From assembly GCF_003024195.1 (NCBI RefSeq), contig NZ_KZ679041.1, positions 558,001 through 622,000 of the forward strand: a stretch of 64,000 nt of DNA. Direction: 5' to 3'. Below are positions 17,891 to 26,341 of the stretch, in pieces. The translations under genes and the position numbers were made by a program. Under the pieces are notes generated by a model. That model did no database searches, was not told the origin of the DNA, and saw nothing but the letters and a program-made list of their open reading frames with translations. How positions within the stretch are numbered: the first letter of the stretch is position 1; each line of letters starts with the position of its first letter. This DNA is from Streptomyces dioscori (GTDB lineage Bacteria > Actinomycetota > Actinomycetes > Streptomycetales > Streptomycetaceae).

Positions 17891-19380
17891 GTGTTCTACG
17901 AGGACTGGTGGGCCCGGGGCGGGGCGCTGCGCCAGGAAGCGGTGCGGCGTCCGGGCGGACCGGTGCGCCCGGCCCGGACGGGGCCCCCGCCGCGCGCGGA
18001 GTCTCCGCGTGGCGGGAGCGGCTCGGGTGGCGTACGGGGTCGGCGACACCGGCTCGCCCAGCCACCGGAGCACCGCGGCGGCCGGATGCCAGGGCGCCAC
18101 GGCCGGCGGACGCGCAGCCACCACGGCACCCGGACCTGAGGGCATCGCGGCAGCCGGACCTGACCGCATCGCGGCAGCCCGGTGCCGAGCCGGATCCGGG
18201 CCTGGGTCCGGAGCCGGAACGGGCGTCGGCCTGGGAACGGGTGCCGCAGCGCCTGCGGGCACAGGCGCAGCAGCCCGGGCAGCGGCCGAAGCCGCGCCCG
18301 GCGGGTGCGGGACTGCGCGCCTGGGTGGAACTCCTGCGCCTGCCCGCCCTGTTCACCGTCCCCGGCGACGCGCTCGCGGGCGCCGCCGCCGCAGGGGTCC
18401 GCCCGAACCCCCGAACCCTGCTCGCCATCGGTTCCTCCCTCTGTCTGTACGAGGCCGGTATGGCCCTCAACGACTGGGCCGACCGAGCCGAGGACGCCGT
18501 CGACCGCCCGCACCGCCCCCTGCCCTCCGGCCGGGTGAAGCCGGCCGCCGCCCTCGCGGCAGCCGGGGGCCTGACCCTGGCGGGCCTGGCCCTCGCGTCC
18601 CGCGCGGGCCGCCGGCCGCTCGCGGTCGCCGGCGCCCTTGCGGCCACGGTCTGGTCGTACGACCTGGTCCTCAAGCGCACGCCCGCCGGCCCCGTGGCGA
18701 TGGCCGCGGCCCGGGGCCTGGACCTCCTCCTCGGCGGAGTGGCCTCGGGCGGCGACACCCGCAAGGCGGTGCCGTCCGCCCTGACGTTGGCCACCCACAC
18801 CCTGGCCGTCACCACGGTCTCCCGCCACGAGACCCAGGGCGGCTCCCCCTGGGCCCCGCTGACCGCCCTGGCCACCACGACAGCCCTGACCTGGTCCCTG
18901 ACACGCGACACCCGGAGGGGCGACACCCGGACGGGCGCCGACGTGTCACGCGCCGACGTGTCACGCGCCGACCTGTCACGCGCCGACCTGACGGGTGACG
19001 ACCGAAGGAGCACCACCGGTACGAGCGCCACCGGTACGGGCGCCATCGGTACGGGCGGCCGGTCACCGGAGCACGCACCGCCTGGCCCGCTCAGCCTCAG
19101 GCACCCCCCTCCCAGGCCCAGGGGAGTCACCCTGAACATCGCCTCCCTGAGCGGAGCGCTCACCACCCTCTACGCCGTGACCTCCGCCCGCCCCCTCCTT
19201 CACGCCGCCCTCAACCCGTCACCCCCACTCACGCAGAGAGCCGTCGGCGGCGGCATCCGGGCCATGATCCCGCTCCAGGCGGCCCTCGCCGCCCGCTCCG
19301 GAGCCCCCGTCACGGCCCTGCTGACGGCAGCCCTCGCCCCGGCCGCCCGCAGGTTCAGCCGAAAGGTGAGCGTGACATGA
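17887..19380 (+). CDS. EboC-like UbiA family prenyltransferase with disordered extensions
   Basis: A 497-residue UbiA-superfamily membrane protein. The two aspartate-rich motifs are present: NDWADRAEDAVDRPHRPLPSG and YDLVLKRTPAGPVAMAAARG. This matches EboC of ebo clusters, which is thought to attach a prenyl chain to a polar precursor. Two parts are unusual. A Pro/Arg/Ala-rich N-terminal extension of about 140 residues precedes the first membrane helix, and a repeat-rich insert (VSRADVSRADLSRADL, then TGTS/TGTG units) of about 60 residues splits the C-terminal helices. GTG at 17887 overlaps the upstream stop; an ATGA joins it to the next gene. A later internal start would remove much of the extension. 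Confidence 0.82.
   Translation: MSVLRGLVGPGRGAAPGSGAASGRTGAPGPDGAPAARGVSAWRERLGWRTGSATPARPATGAPRRPDARAPRPADAQPPRHPDLRASRQPDLTASRQPGAEPDPGLGPEPERASAWERVPQRLRAQAQQPGQRPKPRPAGAGLRAWVELLRLPALFTVPGDALAGAAAAGVRPNPRTLLAIGSSLCLYEAGMALNDWADRAEDAVDRPHRPLPSGRVKPAAALAAAGGLTLAGLALASRAGRRPLAVAGALAATVWSYDLVLKRTPAGPVAMAAARGLDLLLGGVASGGDTRKAVPSALTLATHTLAVTTVSRHETQGGSPWAPLTALATTTALTWSLTRDTRRGDTRTGADVSRADVSRADLSRADLTGDDRRSTTGTSATGTGAIGTGGRSPEHAPPGPLSLRHPPPRPRGVTLNIASLSGALTTLYAVTSARPLLHAALNPSPPLTQRAVGGGIRAMIPLQAALAARSGAPVTALLTAALAPAARRFSRKVSVT
18908..19066. repeat. In-frame tandem repeats inside the EboC-like gene
   Basis: Degenerate 15-bp repeats (TCACGCGCCGACCTG and variants) followed by 12- to 15-bp ACCGGTACG-type repeats encode the SRADL and GTG/GTS tracts of the prenyltransferase insert. 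The lengths are multiples of three, so the frame is kept. Confidence 0.75.
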
Positions 19381-20369
19381 CCCCTCCGCCGAGCCCTGTG
19401 CCGAGCTCTCCGCCGAGCCCTGACCCCGCCGCCCGGTCGGCCCCCCACCCCCTCCGCTTCTCCTACGGCACCAACGGTCTGACCGACCTGCGCCTGGACG
19501 ACGCCCTCTCCCTCCTCGCCGACCTCGGTTACGACGGCGTGGGACTGACCCTCGACCACATGCACCTCGACCCGTTCGCTCCCGGCCTCGCCGCCCGCAC
19601 CCGGGGGATCGCCCGCAGACTGGACGAACTGGGCCTGGGCGTCACCCTGGAGACCGGCGCCCGCTACGTGCTCGACCCGAGGCGCAAGCACGGCCCGTCC
19701 CTGCTCGACCCGGACCCGGACGAGCGGGCCCGGCGCGTCGACCTTCTCGTCCGTGCCGTCCGGATCGCGGGCGACCTCGGCGCCCACGCGGTGCACTGCT
19801 TCAGCGGCATCCTCCCGAAGGACGAGTCCGGAGCGGTCGCCGAGGACATCGCCTGGAAGCGCCTCGCCGAAGCACTCAGCCCCGTCCTCGACGTGGCCAC
19901 CGACGCCCGAATACCCCTGGCCGTCGAACCGGAACCCGGTCACCTCCTCGCCACCCTCGACGACTTCCACCGGCTGCGCACCACCCTCGGCAGTCCGGAC
20001 GCCCTCGGGCTCACCCTCGACATCGGCCACTGCCAGTGCCTCGAACCGCAGTCACCCGCCGACTGCGTACACGCCGCCGCGCCCTGGCTGAAGCACGTCC
20101 AGATCGAGGACATGCGCCGCGGCGTCCACGAACACCTCCCTTTCGGCGACGGCGAGATCGACTTCCCGCCCGTACTCGAAGCCCTCGCCGCCGTGGCCTA
20201 TCGGGGCCTGGTCTCCGTCGAACTGCCCCGCCACTCCCACGCCGGCCCTCACTTCGCCGAACAGTCCCTCCCGTTCCTCCAGCACGCGGCCTCGTCCTCC
20301 GTCCCCGAGGGCAACCCCGACCACCCCCGGCCGGCCGCCGAAGGCGTCCTCGAAGGGAGAACCCCGTGA
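19377..20369 (+). CDS. Sugar phosphate isomerase/epimerase (TIM barrel) in ebo-like operon
   Basis: A 330-residue xylose-isomerase-like TIM-barrel protein. Barrel landmarks are LGYDGVGLTLDH, AVHCFSGILP, PLAVEPEPGHLLATLDD, LGLTLDIGHCQC and HVQIEDMRRGVHEHLPFGDG, giving likely metal ligands E, D, H and E. The first 30 residues are Pro/Ser-rich. It starts with ATG overlapping the prenyltransferase stop (ATGA) and ends overlapping the EboA start. It presumably rearranges the cyclitol or sugar head group handled by the operon. Confidence 0.9.
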   Translation: MTPPPSPVPSSPPSPDPAARSAPHPLRFSYGTNGLTDLRLDDALSLLADLGYDGVGLTLDHMHLDPFAPGLAARTRGIARRLDELGLGVTLETGARYVLDPRRKHGPSLLDPDPDERARRVDLLVRAVRIAGDLGAHAVHCFSGILPKDESGAVAEDIAWKRLAEALSPVLDVATDARIPLAVEPEPGHLLATLDDFHRLRTTLGSPDALGLTLDIGHCQCLEPQSPADCVHAAAPWLKHVQIEDMRRGVHEHLPFGDGEIDFPPVLEALAAVAYRGLVSVELPRHSHAGPHFAEQSLPFLQHAASSSVPEGNPDHPRPAAEGVLEGRTP

Positions 20370-21121
20370 ACGACCTCCACGACGCCCCCGGCGCCGCCCG
20401 CACCCCCTTCCCGGCCAAGACCCCGCCCGCCCTGACCACCCTGCACGCCCGCCTGAACTCCCTCCTCGGCGGCGCCGCCCGGGCCTGGCTCGACCAGGCC
20501 CTCGACGAGGCGGCCGCCCACCCGGGCACCCACGGCCCCATCTCCGTATGGGAGCTGCGGATCGCCGAGGCGGGCCGGCGCTGCGGACCCGACTACGCGG
20601 AAGCGGCCCGTGTACTCCTCCTGTACGCGGCCCGGGCCGACGCCCCCACCCTCGCCCGGGTCTACCGCCAGGGCACCGCCGACGAACGACGCGCCGTCCT
20701 GGAGGCCCTGCCCCACCTCGTGGATGGACCCGAGGCCCTGCCGGTCGTCGAGGACGCCCTGCGCACCAACGACACCCGGCTGGTGGCCGCGGCCGTCGGC
20801 CCGTACGCCGCCCGGCACCTGGACGCCCACAACTGGCGGCACGCCGTCCTGAAGTGCCTGTTCACCGGCGTGCCCGTGGACGCCGTGGCCGACCTTCCCG
20901 ACCGGGCCCGCGACGACGCCGAACTCGCCCGCATGCTCGGCGACTACGCCGCCGAACGCACCGCCGCCGACCGCCCCGTCCCCCACGACCTGCACCGCGT
21001 CCTGGCCCTCACCGGGCACCCGGCCACCCCCACCGGAACCGACGTACCGGACGATCCGACCGCCCCCGACGGTACGGACGGCACGGACGGCACGCGCGGT
21101 CCCGACGGCAAGGAGTCCTGA
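20366..21121 (+). CDS. eboA: EboA domain protein
   Basis: A 251-residue protein of the EboA family, function unknown, predicted cytoplasmic and all-helical. Recognisable segments are WLDQALDEAAAHPG, YAEAARVLLLYAARAD, ERRAVLEALPHLVDGPEAL and NWRHAVLKCLFTGVPVDAV, the last two characteristic of EboA. The GTG at 20366 overlaps the upstream TGA by GTGA; longer versions of this frame reaching back to about 20036 only read through the isomerase gene. The stop shares one base with the ATG of the next gene (TGATG). The last 25 residues are Gly/Thr/Asp-rich. In cyanobacteria eboA belongs to a conserved cluster needed for metabolite export to the periplasm. Confidence 0.85.
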   Translation: MNDLHDAPGAARTPFPAKTPPALTTLHARLNSLLGGAARAWLDQALDEAAAHPGTHGPISVWELRIAEAGRRCGPDYAEAARVLLLYAARADAPTLARVYRQGTADERRAVLEALPHLVDGPEALPVVEDALRTNDTRLVAAAVGPYAARHLDAHNWRHAVLKCLFTGVPVDAVADLPDRARDDAELARMLGDYAAERTAADRPVPHDLHRVLALTGHPATPTGTDVPDDPTAPDGTDGTDGTRGPDGKES

Positions 21122-22068
21122 TGCGCATCTTCGACCCCCACATCCACATGACGTCTCGGACCACCGACGACTACGAGGCCATGTACGACTCCGGCGTCCG
21201 TGCCGTCGTCGAACCCGCCTTCTGGCTGGGGCAGCCACGCACGTCACCCGCCTCCTTCTTCGACTACTTCGACGCCCTCCTCGGCTGGGAGCCCTTCCGC
21301 GCGGCCAAGTACGGCATCGCGCACCACTGCACCATCGCCCTGAACCCCAAGGAGGCCAACGACCCGCGCTGCGTGCCCGTCCTCGACGAACTGCCCCGGT
21401 ATCTCGTCAAGGACCACGTGGTGGCCGTCGGCGAGATCGGCTACGACTCGATGACGCCCGCCGAGGACACCGCGCTGGCCGCTCAGCTCCAGCTCGCCGC
21501 CGAGTACGCGCTCCCCGCACTGGTCCACACGCCCCACCGCGACAAGCTGGCGGGCCTGCGCCGCACCCTCGACGTCGTCCGGGAGTCCGCACTGCCCCTG
21601 GACCACGTCCTGATCGACCACCTCAACGAAACGACCGTCAAGGAGGCCAAGGACGGCGGCTGCTGGCTCGGCTTCTCCGTCTATCCGGACACCAAGATGG
21701 ACGAGGAACGGATGGTCGCGGTCCTGCAGGAGTACGGACCGGAGAAGGTGCTGGTCAACTCCGCGGCCGACTGGGGCAAGAGCGATCCGCTGAAGACCCG
21801 CAAGGTCGCCGACGCCCTGTTGAAGGCCGGGTTCACCGAGGACGACGTCGACCAGGTGCTGTGGCGCAACCCCGTCGCCTTCTACGGCCTCAGCGGGCGC
21901 CTCGACCTCGACATCGCCGGCACGGACGCCACCCACGAGGGCAACTCCATCCTCCGAGGAGTCCCGAAAACCGCACCGGAGCCCGGGACCGGGACCGAAC
22001 CCGGGGCCGCGTCCGGGACCGGGACCGCGAGCGAGACCCGGACTCAGACCGCGACCACGGAGGCGTGA
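21121..22068 (+). CDS. TatD-like metal-dependent hydrolase (EboB-like)
   Basis: A 315-residue amidohydrolase-superfamily TIM barrel. The metal site reads HIHM at residues 8-11, GEIGYD at about 103-108, VHTPHRDK, DHLNE, and NSAADWGKSDP with the terminal aspartate. This corresponds to the TatD-family EboB protein of ebo clusters. The ATG at 21121 overlaps the EboA stop by one base, with AAGGAG upstream. The last 35 residues (PGTGTEPGAASGTG...) are low-complexity and probably disordered. The reaction is unknown. Confidence 0.88.
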   Translation: MRIFDPHIHMTSRTTDDYEAMYDSGVRAVVEPAFWLGQPRTSPASFFDYFDALLGWEPFRAAKYGIAHHCTIALNPKEANDPRCVPVLDELPRYLVKDHVVAVGEIGYDSMTPAEDTALAAQLQLAAEYALPALVHTPHRDKLAGLRRTLDVVRESALPLDHVLIDHLNETTVKEAKDGGCWLGFSVYPDTKMDEERMVAVLQEYGPEKVLVNSAADWGKSDPLKTRKVADALLKAGFTEDDVDQVLWRNPVAFYGLSGRLDLDIAGTDATHEGNSILRGVPKTAPEPGTGTEPGAASGTGTASETRTQTATTEA

Positions 22069-22071
22069 CCG

Positions 22072-23241
22072 ATGCGCTTCCGCCACCCCGACGGCTCCAC
22101 CGTCCACCTCGCCTACTGCACCAACGTCCACCCCGCCGAAACCCTCGCCGGAGTCCGCGCCCAGCTCCGCGACCACTGCGAACCCGTGCGCAGGCGGCTC
22201 GGCCGCGACCGGCTCGGCATCGGCCTGTGGCTCGCCAAGGACGCGGCCCGAGCCCTCGTCACCGACCCGTCCGCCCTGCGCGGCCTGCGCGCGGAACTCG
22301 ACAGCCGGGGTCTCGAAGTCGTCACCCTCAACGGCTTCCCCTATGAGGGATTCGGGGCCGAGGAGGTCAAGTACCGCGTCTACAAGCCGGACTGGGCCGA
22401 CCCCGAGCGCCTCGACCACACGACGGCCCTCGCCCGCCTGCTCGCCGGACTCCTCCCCGACGACGTCACCGAGGGCACCATCTCCACCCTCCCGCTCGCC
22501 TGGCGCACCGTGTACGACGACGACCGCGCGGCCCTGGCACACACGGCCCTGCGCACACTCGCCGAACGCCTCGACGCGCTGGAGGAGCTGACCGGCCGCT
22601 CCATCCGCATCGGCCTGGAACCCGAACCGGGCTGCACCGTCGAGACCACGGCCGACGCCATCGCCCCGCTCGCCGCCATCGGCCGCGACCGCATCGGCAT
22701 CTGCGTCGACACCTGTCACCTCGCCACCTCCTTCGAAGATCCGCACACCGCCCTGGACCGGCTGGCCGCCGCCGGCGTCCCCGTCGTCAAGTCCCAGCTG
22801 TCGGCCGCCCTGCACGCCGAACACCCCCACCTCCCCGAAGTGCGCGAGGCCCTCGCCGCCTTCGACGAACCCCGCTTCCTGCACCAGACCCGCACCCTCA
22901 CCGCCGCCGGGCTCCGCGGCACCGACGACCTCGGCGAGGCCATCAAGGAGGACGCGCTGCCCGACGCCTCCCCGTGGCGCGCCCACTTCCATGTGCCGTT
23001 GCACGCGGCTCCCGCCGCACCTCTCACCTCCACGCTGCCCGTGCTCAAGGACACGCTGACCCGGCTGGTCGGCGGCCCGCAGCCGCTCACCCACCACCTT
23101 GAGGTCGAGACCTACACCTGGCAGGCACTCCCGCCGGAACTGCGCCCCCGCGGCCGGGCCCAGCTCGCCGACGGCATCGCCGCCGAACTCATGCTCGCCC
23201 GCGACCTGTTGACGGACCTCGGCCTGAAGGAGCTGCCGTGA
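22072..23241 (+). CDS. eboE: Metabolite traffic protein EboE
   Basis: A 389-residue TIM-barrel protein of the xylose-isomerase-like superfamily matching the EboE family. It starts with the family signature HLAYCTNVHPAETL and continues with VVTLNGFPYEGFG, IGLEPEPGC, GICVDTCHLATSFEDP, VVKSQLSAALHAEHP, WRAHFHVPLHA and HLEVETYTWQALP. E, D, H and E near strand ends could bind metal. It starts three bases after the TatD-like stop and overlaps the next gene by GTGA. EboE is thought to act on the traffic or maturation of the cluster's metabolite; the reaction is unknown. Confidence 0.87.
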   Translation: MRFRHPDGSTVHLAYCTNVHPAETLAGVRAQLRDHCEPVRRRLGRDRLGIGLWLAKDAARALVTDPSALRGLRAELDSRGLEVVTLNGFPYEGFGAEEVKYRVYKPDWADPERLDHTTALARLLAGLLPDDVTEGTISTLPLAWRTVYDDDRAALAHTALRTLAERLDALEELTGRSIRIGLEPEPGCTVETTADAIAPLAAIGRDRIGICVDTCHLATSFEDPHTALDRLAAAGVPVVKSQLSAALHAEHPHLPEVREALAAFDEPRFLHQTRTLTAAGLRGTDDLGEAIKEDALPDASPWRAHFHVPLHAAPAAPLTSTLPVLKDTLTRLVGGPQPLTHHLEVETYTWQALPPELRPRGRAQLADGIAAELMLARDLLTDLGLKELP

Positions 23242-24764
23242 GCACCCCCGAAACCCCGGCCGAGTCAGTGCCCGTGCCCGTACCCGAGCCACTGCCCATG
23301 ACCGAGCGCGAGACCGTGGCCCCAGCCGGAGCACCGCCCGAGACGTCGGCCGAGTTCCTGGCCGAGCCGGCCACCGCCGCCGGCCCGTCTTCCCCCACTC
23401 CTCTCCTCGTCCTGGACGTCGTCGGCCTCACCCCCCGGCTCCTCGACCACATGCCGCGCCTCAAGTCCCTGGCCCAGTCCGGCTCCAAGGCCCACCTCGG
23501 CACCGTGCTGCCCGCCGTCACCTGCGCCGCCCAGTCCACGTTCCTGACCGGCACCCATCCCTCCGAGCACGGCATCGTCGGCAACGGCTGGTACTTCCGC
23601 GACCTCGGCGACGTCCTTCTGTGGCGCCAGCACAACGGCCTGGTGTCCGGCGACAAGATCTGGGACGCCGCCCGGCGCGTCCACCCCGGCTACACGGTCG
23701 CCAACATCTGCTGGTGGTACGCCATGGGCGCCGACACCGACATCACCATCACCCCCCGTCCGGTCTACTACGCCGACGGCCGCAAGGAACCCGACTGCTA
23801 CACCCGGCCCCCGGCCCTGCACGATGAACTCACCGAGAAATTCGGCACGTTCCCGCTCTTCCACTTCTGGGGCCCAGGCGCCGACCTCGTCTCCAGCCAG
23901 TGGATCATCGACGCCACCCGTCACGTCATCGCCACCCGCCGGCCGGACCTGACCCTCTGCTACCTCCCTCATCTCGACTACGACCTACAGCGCTTCGGCC
24001 CCGACGACCCGCGCTCCCTGAAAGCGGCCGCCGACCTGGACGCGGCCCTGGCCCCACTGCTCGACGACGCCCGCGCGGAAGGCCGTACCGTCGTCGCCCT
24101 GTCCGAGTACGGCATCACCCGCGCGGACCGCCCCGTCGACATCAACCGAGCGCTGCGCCGCGCCGGACTCCTTGAGGTGCACACCCAGGACGGCATGGAG
24201 TACCTCGACCCGATGACCTCACGGGCCTTCGCCGTCGCCGACCACCAGATCGCCCATGTCTACGTCCGACGCCCCGAGGACATGGAAGCCACCAAGGCGG
24301 CGCTCGCCGACCTGCCCGGCATCGAGCAACTCCTCGACGACGAGGGCAAGAAGACCCATCACCTCGACCATCCCCGCTCCGGCGAGCTGGTCGCCGTCGC
24401 GGAGCCGGACGCCTGGTTCACGTACTACTACTGGCTCGACGACGCCCGCGCGCCCGACTTCGCGCAGCTCGTCGAGATCCATCGCAAACCCGGCTACGAC
24501 CCGGTCGAGCTCTTCATGGATCCGCTCGACCCGTACGTCAAGGTCAAGGCCGCGGGCGCGCTGGCCCGCAAGAAGCTCGGCATGCGCTACCGCATGGCGG
24601 TCGTGCCCCTCGACCCCTCACCTATTCGAGGCAGCCACGGCCGCCTCCCCCTGAGCGACGACGAAGGTCCGCTCATCATCTGCTCCACCCCCCGCGCTGT
24701 CGGCGACCGCGTCGCGGCCACCGATGTGAAATCCCTGCTGCTCGACCTGGCCGGCCTCGGGTGA
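23238..24764 (+). CDS. Alkaline phosphatase superfamily nucleotide pyrophosphatase/phosphodiesterase (EboF-like)
   Basis: A 508-residue phosphodiesterase of the type I NPP/alkaline phosphatase superfamily. The nucleophile region reads LPAVTCAAQSTFLTGTHPSEHG, with the VTC threonine as likely nucleophile, followed by GIVGNGWYF, YLPHLDYDLQRFGPDDP, ALSEYGITRADRPVD and VADHQIAHVYV metal-site segments. About 45 Pro/Glu-rich residues precede the domain and no signal peptide is evident, so it appears cytoplasmic. It is last in the seven-gene coupled operon, and such enzymes also occur in ebo clusters of other phyla. A small CGGGTG/CACCCG stem surrounds the stop. Confidence 0.87.
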   Translation: MSTPETPAESVPVPVPEPLPMTERETVAPAGAPPETSAEFLAEPATAAGPSSPTPLLVLDVVGLTPRLLDHMPRLKSLAQSGSKAHLGTVLPAVTCAAQSTFLTGTHPSEHGIVGNGWYFRDLGDVLLWRQHNGLVSGDKIWDAARRVHPGYTVANICWWYAMGADTDITITPRPVYYADGRKEPDCYTRPPALHDELTEKFGTFPLFHFWGPGADLVSSQWIIDATRHVIATRRPDLTLCYLPHLDYDLQRFGPDDPRSLKAAADLDAALAPLLDDARAEGRTVVALSEYGITRADRPVDINRALRRAGLLEVHTQDGMEYLDPMTSRAFAVADHQIAHVYVRRPEDMEATKAALADLPGIEQLLDDEGKKTHHLDHPRSGELVAVAEPDAWFTYYYWLDDARAPDFAQLVEIHRKPGYDPVELFMDPLDPYVKVKAAGALARKKLGMRYRMAVVPLDPSPIRGSHGRLPLSDDEGPLIICSTPRAVGDRVAATDVKSLLLDLAGLG

Positions 24765-24951
24765 CAGCACCCGGGAACGACCGGACGGGCGAACACGAAA
24801 AGTGAAACACACGGCACCGACACCGTGCCCGGCCTGTGGATAACTCCCGTACGCCTCGCCATTTTTGCTGGTCGAAGGCATATCGCCCCAGCCGGGCGCC
24901 GATCCCGCACACGGCCGTACACGGTCGTGCACCAACCGAGAGAGAGACACC

Positions 24952-26133
24952 GTGACCGCGTTCAACGACGAATCCGGATCCGGCGACGCCCTGCGTCGCA
25001 CGCTCGGCGTCAACCGCCGCCGCTTCCTCAGCACCTGCACCGCCGTCGCCGCCGGGGCGGTCGCCGCTCCGGTGCTGGGCGCCTCACCCGCCCTGGCCCA
25101 GGACCGGGACAGAGGCCACGGCCACGGCCATGACCACGGTCACGGCCGCGGACACGTCCTCGTCCCGCCGGGCAAGCGCGGCATCATCCTCTACACCGTC
25201 CGTGACGCCACGGCCCGCGACCCGCTCGCCTCGGACCTGCCCTCCGGCTTCCGTGAGGTGTTCAAGCAGCTGGCCCGCCACGGATACCGCCAGGTGGAGT
25301 TCGCCGGATACAACCAGCACGCCAACGCGCCGGGCGGCGCCAGCCTGGAGTCCGTCGCGGGCGCGAGGCTGCTGCGCTCCTGGCTCGACGACTACGGGCT
25401 GCGCGCCCAGGGCAACCACGGCTTCATACCGCCCTCCTGGCCGCTGACCACCGCCGACCTGGACACCTTCAAGAAGCACCTGGAGATCGCCAACATCCTC
25501 GGCATGGACCACATGGGCACCGGTGGCGACCCCACCGGCAGCTCCTACCGGGCCGACTGGGACGTGGCGGCCGAGAAGTGGAACGCGCTGGGCAAGGTCG
25601 CCCGCCGCGAGGGCATCAAGCTGTACACGCACAACCACGACGCGGCGTACGGCTTCCTGCTCGACGGGGGCCCGCTGGACGCACAGGGCCGGCCCACCCG
25701 CAGCTCCGGCATCCGCAAGCTGGAGTACTTCCTGAAGGTCACCGACCCGAAGCTGGTCTGGCTGGAGATGGACATCTTCTGGGCGCACGTGGCCCAGTAC
25801 AAGTTCCACACCTACACCGCCCACGACGGCTCCACCCGCGAGAAGGTCTTCGACCCGGCGGGGCTCGTCGCCCGTCACAACAAGCGCTACCCGCTGTTCC
25901 ACGCCAAGGACGGTGTCGTGAGCACCACCAACGGCATGGGCTACGACATGGTGCCCTTCGGAACGGGCGTCATCGACTACACCACGTTCTTCTCTCGGGT
26001 CGGGGAGCGGAACTACCACAACCCGATGGTCGAGGACGACAACTCGCCCAGTGCCACCGACCCCGCGCAGTCGCTGCGCGAGGCCAAGATCAGTTACGAC
26101 AACCTCGCGGCCCTGCGCTCCAAGAAGCACTGA
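24952..26133 (+). CDS. Tat-exported sugar phosphate isomerase/epimerase (TIM barrel)
   Basis: A 393-residue exported TIM-barrel protein. The N-terminus carries a twin-arginine signal (VNRRRFLSTCTAVAAGAV) ending near ASPALAQ, then a His/Gly/Asp linker (HGHGHDHGHGRGH) that may bind metal. The barrel follows with YRQVEFAGYNQHANAP, KLYTHNHDAAYGFLLDG, VWLEMDIFWAHVAQY and PLFHAKDG. The GTG at 24952 is preceded by GAGAGA; an open frame upstream to 24865 has no credible start. It stands 187 bp after the ebo-like operon and ends before a strong bidirectional terminator. Confidence 0.88.
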   Translation: MTAFNDESGSGDALRRTLGVNRRRFLSTCTAVAAGAVAAPVLGASPALAQDRDRGHGHGHDHGHGRGHVLVPPGKRGIILYTVRDATARDPLASDLPSGFREVFKQLARHGYRQVEFAGYNQHANAPGGASLESVAGARLLRSWLDDYGLRAQGNHGFIPPSWPLTTADLDTFKKHLEIANILGMDHMGTGGDPTGSSYRADWDVAAEKWNALGKVARREGIKLYTHNHDAAYGFLLDGGPLDAQGRPTRSSGIRKLEYFLKVTDPKLVWLEMDIFWAHVAQYKFHTYTAHDGSTREKVFDPAGLVARHNKRYPLFHAKDGVVSTTNGMGYDMVPFGTGVIDYTTFFSRVGERNYHNPMVEDDNSPSATDPAQSLREAKISYDNLAALRSKKH

Positions 26134-26171
26134 GCCGGGGCGCCTCGCGCAAGCACCCGGCACGGCGCAGT

Positions 26172-26231
26172 CCGGACGTACAACAGCCGGACGTACAACG
26201 TTCGGACGTACAAAAGGCGGACGTACAACAG
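26172..26231. repeat. Four 15-bp repeats of CGGACGTACAA
   Basis: CGGACGTACAA occurs four times at about 15-bp spacing just downstream of the Tat isomerase gene and directly before the terminator. The core GTAC is self-complementary. The function is unknown; it could be transcribed into the 3' untranslated region. Confidence 0.75.
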
Positions 26232-26268
26232 GCGGTCCTTCCCACGCACTGTCGTGGGGAGGACCGCC
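26231..26268. terminator. Bidirectional terminator between convergent genes
   Basis: GGCGGTCCTTCCCACG (26231-26246) pairs with CGTGGGGAGGACCGCC (26253-26268) over 16 bp with a single T-G pair and a 6-nt loop. It lies between the plus-strand Tat isomerase and the minus-strand OFA transporter and can serve both. Confidence 0.85.
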
Positions 26269-26341
26269 GTCGTTCTCAAGGACCGAAGCGGATCTTGGGG
26301 TTCCAGGACGTCGGGGACGGATGCGGCGTGGGGAACACCGG

